A DNA stretch of 18,976 nucleotides from NCBI GenBank assembly GCA_012510935.1, contig JAAZHB010000217.1:1-18976 (forward strand), read 5' to 3'. Of this stretch, positions 15,242 through 18,976 are shown piece after piece. The translations under genes and the position numbers were made by a program. Each line of letters opens with the position of its first letter. The first letter of the stretch is position 1. Under the pieces are notes generated by a model, which was not told where the DNA came from, made no database searches, and was given only the letters and a program-made list of their open reading frames with translations. This DNA is from Clostridiales bacterium. GTDB lineage: Bacteria; Bacillota_A; Clostridia; Peptostreptococcales; Anaerovoracaceae.

Positions 15242-17032
15242 ATGAATATTATTGCCGAAAGATTGGTTGAGTTGCGCAAGAGAATGATGGAGACAAGTAT
15301 TGATGTCTATGTGGTTCCAACTGCGGACTTCCACCAGAGTGAATATGTAGGAGAGTATTTCAAAGCTAGAAAGTTTATTACAGGCTTTTCAGGTTCAGCG
15401 GGAACAGCTGTAATAACACTTGACGAAGCAAGATTGTGGGTTGATGGTAGATATTTCATTCAGTGTGCTGCTCAGACCAAAGGAACAACAGTACAGATGA
15501 TGAAAATGGGCGAGCCTGGATTCCCAACTCTTGACGAGTACCTTAATGCAGTTATGAAAGAAGGAATGACAATTGGCTTTGACGGCAGAGTTGTTTCAGT
15601 AGAAGAGGGTCAAGAGTATGCTAATATAGCAAAAGAGAACGGTGGTAAGGTTTGCTATAAAGAAGATTTAATTAATGATATCTGGAAGGACAGACCATCC
15701 ATGTCAACAGAGCCAGTTTTCTTGCTTGAGACAAAATATACTGGTGCTAGTGTTGCTGATAAGCTGATTAGAGTTCGTGAAGCAATGGCTAATAAGAGTG
15801 CTAATACACATGTAATTACAACTCTTGATGATGTATGTTGGCTATTAAATATGAGAGGTAACGATATTGATTTCTTCCCACTTGTGCTCAGTTACGCAAT
15901 CGTAACTGAGACTTCAGTTGAATTATATATTGATGAGAATAAGCTAAGTGATGAGATTAAGGCAAGCTTTGCAAAGGATGGAGTTAAGCTACATCCTTAC
16001 AACGATATCTATGAAGATATTTGTAATCTTGATAGCAATTCAGTGGTAATGATTGACCCAGATAAACTTAACTATGCGCTTTATTATAATATTCCTGAGG
16101 CAGTTAAGACAGTTGAAGCACCAAACCCTGAGATTCTTATGAAGGCTCTGAAGAATGATGTTGAGATTGCAAATATTAAGACCGCACAGATTAAGGATAG
16201 TATTGCTCATGTAAGATTCATGAAGTGGGTTAAGGAAACTATTGGCAAAGAGAAGATTACTGAGCTGTCCGGTTCAGATAAGCTTGATGAGTTCCGTAAG
16301 GAAATGGGCAACTTCATTCGTCCAAGCTTTGAACCAATTTCTTCGTTCGGCCCACATGCAGCTATGTGTCACTACACATCATCTCCAGAGACAGATGTAG
16401 AGCTTGAGAAGGGAAATGTATACCTTACAGATACTGGCGCAGGGTTCTATGAGGGTTCGACAGATATTACAAGAACGTATGTATTAGGTGATATCCCGCA
16501 GAAAATCAAGGACCATTTTACTCTTGTTGCGATTTCAAATCTTCAGCTAGCTAATGCTAAGTTTCTAGAAGGTTCCACAGGTATGGTTCTAGACATTCTT
16601 GCAAGAAAACCTTTCTGGGATAGAGATCTTAATTTTAATCACGGAACTGGACACGGAGTAGGTTATCTCATGAATATTCATGAAGCTCCAACTGGGTTCC
16701 GCTGGCAGTATCGCAAGCATGAGGTTGAGCCATTCCATGCCGGTCTTATTATCACAGATGAACCAGGGCTTTATATTGAGGGCGAGTACGGTATTCGTCT
16801 TGAGAACGAACTGCTTTGCTGTGAAGGGGTCAAGAATGAATATGGACAGTTCCTATACTTTGAGCCAATTACATTTGTACCATTTGACTTAGACGGAATT
16901 AACCCAGACATTATGACCGAAGAGGACAAGGCTCTTCTGAATAACTATCATAAGCAGGTGTTTGAGACAATTGCTCCACATCTTAATGGTGAGGAGAAAG
17001 CTTGGCTTAAAGAATACACCAGAGCAATCTAG
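15242..17032 (+). CDS. pepP: Aminopeptidase P family metallopeptidase (Xaa-Pro aminopeptidase, M24B)
   Basis: A 596-residue cytoplasmic peptidase that removes an N-terminal residue preceding proline. Two creatinase-like N-terminal domains (about 1-300, with GFSGSAGTAV at 48-57 and WVDGRYF at 66-72) precede the pita-bread catalytic domain (about 310-540). The five metal ligands are Asp397 (LTDTGA), Asp408 (STDITRT), His471 (HGTGHGVG), Glu507 (TDEPG) and Glu521 (RLENE). His372 and His480 fit the family's substrate histidines. The three-domain length matches the long eukaryote-like APP1 form rather than the roughly 440-residue E. coli PepP. The start at 15242 has AGAGG about 8 bases upstream; an in-frame ATG at 15188 lies close to the predicted transcription start and is not used. 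It has its own promoter and terminator. With proline iminopeptidase next door it would complete breakdown of proline-containing peptides. Confidence 0.94.
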   Translation: MNIIAERLVELRKRMMETSIDVYVVPTADFHQSEYVGEYFKARKFITGFSGSAGTAVITLDEARLWVDGRYFIQCAAQTKGTTVQMMKMGEPGFPTLDEYLNAVMKEGMTIGFDGRVVSVEEGQEYANIAKENGGKVCYKEDLINDIWKDRPSMSTEPVFLLETKYTGASVADKLIRVREAMANKSANTHVITTLDDVCWLLNMRGNDIDFFPLVLSYAIVTETSVELYIDENKLSDEIKASFAKDGVKLHPYNDIYEDICNLDSNSVVMIDPDKLNYALYYNIPEAVKTVEAPNPEILMKALKNDVEIANIKTAQIKDSIAHVRFMKWVKETIGKEKITELSGSDKLDEFRKEMGNFIRPSFEPISSFGPHAAMCHYTSSPETDVELEKGNVYLTDTGAGFYEGSTDITRTYVLGDIPQKIKDHFTLVAISNLQLANAKFLEGSTGMVLDILARKPFWDRDLNFNHGTGHGVGYLMNIHEAPTGFRWQYRKHEVEPFHAGLIITDEPGLYIEGEYGIRLENELLCCEGVKNEYGQFLYFEPITFVPFDLDGINPDIMTEEDKALLNNYHKQVFETIAPHLNGEEKAWLKEYTRAI

Positions 17033-17068
17033 ACAGATAATATCATCGCTATATAAAGATGTATTTTT

Positions 17069-17102
17069 GACGCATTGGATAATTCCAATGCGTCCTTTTT
17101 TT
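17069..17102 (+). terminator. Intrinsic terminator after the aminopeptidase P gene
   Basis: Perfect 11-bp stem GACGCATTGGA (17069-17079) / TCCAATGCGTC (17084-17094) with loop TAAT, followed by C and seven T (17096-17102). A TTTTT run just upstream gives only slight bidirectional character. Confidence 0.95.
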
Positions 17103-17263
17103 GCGAACAATAACGCATATTTTTGAAAATTTCACATTCTCGAAATGCTTAATTAGACTGAAGTTTAAACAACGGCTTAAAACCGTTGCAATTCCAATGC
17201 TTTTTCGTTTCATGAGCAGATTAAAATTTGTGAGATTTATGAACGAACTGTGTGCGTTTTATG

Positions 17264-17292
17264 TTGACAAATACAATGTTAAATAGTATTAT
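17264..17292 (+). promoter_or_regulatory. Promoter of the proline iminopeptidase gene
   Basis: Consensus -35 TTGACA (17264-17269), ideal 17-base spacer and TATTAT (17287-17292). This is the best -35 match in the window. Expected start is near 17299, giving a leader of about 60 bases. Confidence 0.85.
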
Positions 17293-17358
17293 TTCTCTTG
17301 TGGAAAAAGCATCAATCATCATTATATACAGATTTTTCGGTAGAAGGAGATGAAAGTT

Positions 17359-18252
17359 ATGGCAAAGATTACAGAAGGTTATATGCCTTATCTTGGACAT
17401 GAAACATATTATAGAATCGTTGGAGAGAGAAAGGATAATGGCAAGAAGCCACTGATTCTTCTCCATGGAGGTCCAGGCTCAACGCACAATTATTTTGAAC
17501 TACTAGACTGTGTTGCTGACATGGATGACAGACAGCTTATTATGTATGATCAAATTGGATGTGGCAATTCATATCTTGATGGACATCCAGAGCTATGGAC
17601 TAAAGAGACATGGATGAATGAGTTAATTGCCCTTAGAGAGCACCTTGGACTTGATGAGTGTCATATTCTAGGCCAGTCATGGGGTGGAATGATGTGCATT
17701 ATCTATGCATGCGATTATGACCACAGTGGGGTTAAGTCATTTGTTCTATCAAGCACACTGACACATAACTCGATATGGTCCGGTGAACATCACAGAAGGA
17801 TGAAGTATCTGTCACAGGAAGCTCAGGATGCAATTGCAGAAGCTGAGAGAACAGGCAACTTTAGCGGAGAAGCTTATGACAAAGCTAACGCAGAATTTAT
17901 GGAGAGATATTGCAATCCGGTATTTACAGAGAATGATCCAGAACCGTTAAGACGCCCTAAGAAGGCAGGCGGGGAGGCCTATTTATATGGATGGGGAGAT
18001 AACGAGTTTACTCCATCAGGCTCACTGAAGAATTATGACTATGAGGAGAAGAGAAAGTCAATTGACACTCCTTGCATAATCTTTAATGGCGCTGAAGACC
18101 TTTGCTCACCAGTTGTTGCAAAGGATATGTACGACAATATTCCTGATGCTGAATGGTACATGTTTGCCGACTCGCGTCACATGTGCTTTGCAGAATGTAC
18201 AGAGGAATATATCGGAGTTCTGATTGACTGGCTCAACAGACACGATAACTAA
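17359..18252 (+). CDS. pip: Proline iminopeptidase (alpha/beta hydrolase, S33)
   Basis: A 297-residue alpha/beta hydrolase releasing N-terminal proline from peptides. The family signature HGGPG (36-40) forms the oxyanion-hole loop, YDQIGCGNS (63-71) is the conserved block after it, and the triad is Ser107 (GQSWGG, 105-110), Asp247 (GAEDLCS) and His274 (SRHMCF). A helical cap spans about 135-225, where acidic residues usually bind the free imino group of proline. No signal peptide, so cytoplasmic. The start is placed at 17359 because AAGGAG (17344-17349) is 9 bases before it; the in-frame ATG at 17350 touches that site directly. It has its own near-consensus promoter. The neighbours are aminopeptidase P upstream and a peptide transporter downstream. 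Other S33 aminopeptidases share this architecture, so exact specificity is likely but not proven. Confidence 0.92.
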   Translation: MAKITEGYMPYLGHETYYRIVGERKDNGKKPLILLHGGPGSTHNYFELLDCVADMDDRQLIMYDQIGCGNSYLDGHPELWTKETWMNELIALREHLGLDECHILGQSWGGMMCIIYACDYDHSGVKSFVLSSTLTHNSIWSGEHHRRMKYLSQEAQDAIAEAERTGNFSGEAYDKANAEFMERYCNPVFTENDPEPLRRPKKAGGEAYLYGWGDNEFTPSGSLKNYDYEEKRKSIDTPCIIFNGAEDLCSPVVAKDMYDNIPDAEWYMFADSRHMCFAECTEEYIGVLIDWLNRHDN

Positions 18253-18277
18253 TTACGTTAATCACCATTATAGTGGT

Positions 18278-18313
18278 TATAATGCTGCATAATATGCAGT
18301 GCTGAATTTTTTT
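18278..18313 (+). promoter_or_regulatory. -10 box and hairpin ahead of the peptide transporter
   Basis: TATAAT (18278-18283) is a perfect -10 box but lacks a good -35 (ACGTTA at 18255-18260). An imperfect palindrome ACCATTATAGTGGT (18264-18277) abuts it. Next comes a 6-bp hairpin CTGCAT / ATGCAG (18285-18299), with seven T at 18307-18313 after a 7-base gap. The hairpin could be a weak terminator for pip or a leader structure of the transporter; the sequence does not decide. Confidence 0.4.
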
Positions 18314-18337
18314 CATGTTGTAGTAGGAGGTTTCACA

Positions 18338-18976
18338 ATGTTACAACAACTTAAGAAATTCCCTTTTGGCTTTTACGTATGCTCGCTCTCATTCACATTT
18401 GAGAGACTATCATACTACTCAGCTAAGTGGGGAATCGCAATTTTCATGGTTATGTCCGCTGCACAGGGTGGTCTTGGTCTTGACAAGGCCGATGGAGCAT
18501 TTTTCTCATCACAGATCGTTGCATGGACATATATCACTCCTGTAATCGGCGGATACATCGCTGATAGATGGGTTAGTCCTAGACTTCTAGTTCCAATTGG
18601 AGAACTTCTGATGGCTGGTGGTTACCTTGTAATTGCTAGTGCTACTGGTAAGGGCGGCGTATGGCTTGCTATTATTCTTATCGCTGTAGGTACTGGTTTC
18701 TTCAAGGGCAATGTATCAGGTATCAACGGAAGACAGTTTGCTAATGATACACAGACTCTAACAACAGCGTTCAGTCTGCAGTACTCATTCGTAAATATCG
18801 GATCATTCATTGGTACAACATTCTTACCACTGATTGCTACAAACGGTACTGCAACAGGTTTCAAGACTATGTTTACAGTATGTGCAGCAGCTATGGTAGT
18901 AAACTGCATCTGGTGGATCTTCGGAAAGAGATTCCTCGGAGACGCTGGAAAGAAGCCATTCCTTGTAGATAACAGA
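18338..18976 (+). CDS. POT/PTR family peptide transporter (partial, N-terminal 213 residues)
   Basis: The frame is open to the window end, so about half of a typical 450-500-residue carrier is seen. AGGAGG (18325-18330) is 7 bases before the ATG. POT landmarks are FERLSYY (21-27) in helix 1, GGYIADRW (71-78) between helices 2 and 3, GTGFFKGNVSG (118-128) in helix 4 and FSLQYSFVNIGSFIG (145-159) in helix 5. The predicted role is proton-driven import of di- and tripeptides across the cytoplasmic membrane, which fits the two proline peptidase genes upstream. One oddity: the ExxERF motif used in proton coupling has Glu22 and Arg23, but its first glutamate position is Phe19 and its last Phe is Leu24. 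The family call is firm, substrate range is not. Confidence 0.88.
   Translation, partial: MLQQLKKFPFGFYVCSLSFTFERLSYYSAKWGIAIFMVMSAAQGGLGLDKADGAFFSSQIVAWTYITPVIGGYIADRWVSPRLLVPIGELLMAGGYLVIASATGKGGVWLAIILIAVGTGFFKGNVSGINGRQFANDTQTLTTAFSLQYSFVNIGSFIGTTFLPLIATNGTATGFKTMFTVCAAAMVVNCIWWIFGKRFLGDAGKKPFLVDNR

Larger units (their letters stand above)
17033..17358 (+). other. 326-base intergenic region between two proline peptidase genes
   Basis: From left to right it holds the pepP terminator (17069-17102), a small hairpin CAACGG (17170-17175) / CCGTTG (17183-17188), a second copy of AATTCCAATGC (17190-17200; first copy in the terminator at 17081-17091), then the proline iminopeptidase promoter (17264-17292) and an untranslated leader of about 60 bases. 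A 61-codon open frame at 17101-17286 has no ribosome binding site or protein-like composition and is not called. Confidence 0.6.

Noticed and set aside
17081..17200. The 11-base repeat AATTCCAATGC (17081-17091 and 17190-17200) as a mobile-element scar or antiterminator
   Set aside because: The second copy lies downstream of the terminator and so cannot prevent its folding, and no terminal inverted repeats or target duplication accompany it. Probably an old local duplication or chance.
17101..17286. Possible 61-codon small protein between pepP and pip
   Set aside because: It has no ribosome binding site, starts in the pepP terminator and ends inside the pip promoter, and the peptide shows no recognisable pattern.
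1..18976. CRISPR arrays, tRNA or rRNA genes, insertion sequences, toxin-antitoxin pairs or defence genes
   Set aside because: I looked across both strands and found no regularly spaced repeats, tRNA-like cloverleaf segments, transposase motifs or defence-family motifs.

Overview
All genes in this window lie on the + strand. It looks like the chromosome of an AT-rich, low-GC Gram-positive anaerobe of the Clostridia. This is inferred from strong AGGAGG-type ribosome binding sites, an ECF EcfA1-EcfA2-EcfT module, a Staphylococcus-type class I fructose-bisphosphate aldolase, FtsX-type ABC exporters, and many genes for peptide and amino-acid catabolism. I cannot name the species. I see no phage, IS, CRISPR, rRNA or tRNA.

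Layout. (1) 1-127: the last 24 codons of EF-Tu (tuf) and its terminator. (2) 202-1959: an apparent operon with its own promoter and terminator, holding thioredoxin, an ornithine cyclodeaminase-family enzyme and a PptA-like tautomerase. (3) 2107-6593: ecfA1, ecfA2 and ecfT, tightly coupled, followed by a 646-codon frame that joins a TrmB tRNA (m7G46) methyltransferase to a complete class I PLP aminotransferase. This fusion is the most unusual object in the window. (4) 6594-7743: class I aldolase, preceded by a dense regulatory region: TCTTAA-like repeats at 11/11/9-bp steps, a sigma-A-type promoter, and a GTTGTACAAC palindrome over the expected transcription start. (5) 7771-12757: two consecutive ABC ATPase-FtsX permease fusions (800 and 832 aa), probably a heteromeric exporter. 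(6) 12842-15133: MATE efflux protein and arginase. (7) 15145-17102: aminopeptidase P with strong promoter and terminator. (8) 17264-18252: proline iminopeptidase with a near-consensus promoter. (9) 18338-18976: N-terminal part of a POT-family peptide transporter cut by the window end.

How the genes fit together (inference). Peptides could enter through the POT carrier and be trimmed at proline by aminopeptidase P and proline iminopeptidase. Arginine could be split by arginase to ornithine and urea, and ornithine converted to proline by the cyclodeaminase. Proline is a Stickland electron acceptor in many amino-acid-fermenting Clostridia, and thioredoxin donates electrons to some selenoprotein reductases there, but no proline or glycine reductase is visible here. 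The ECF module lacks an S component, so it would energise vitamin-binding subunits encoded elsewhere.
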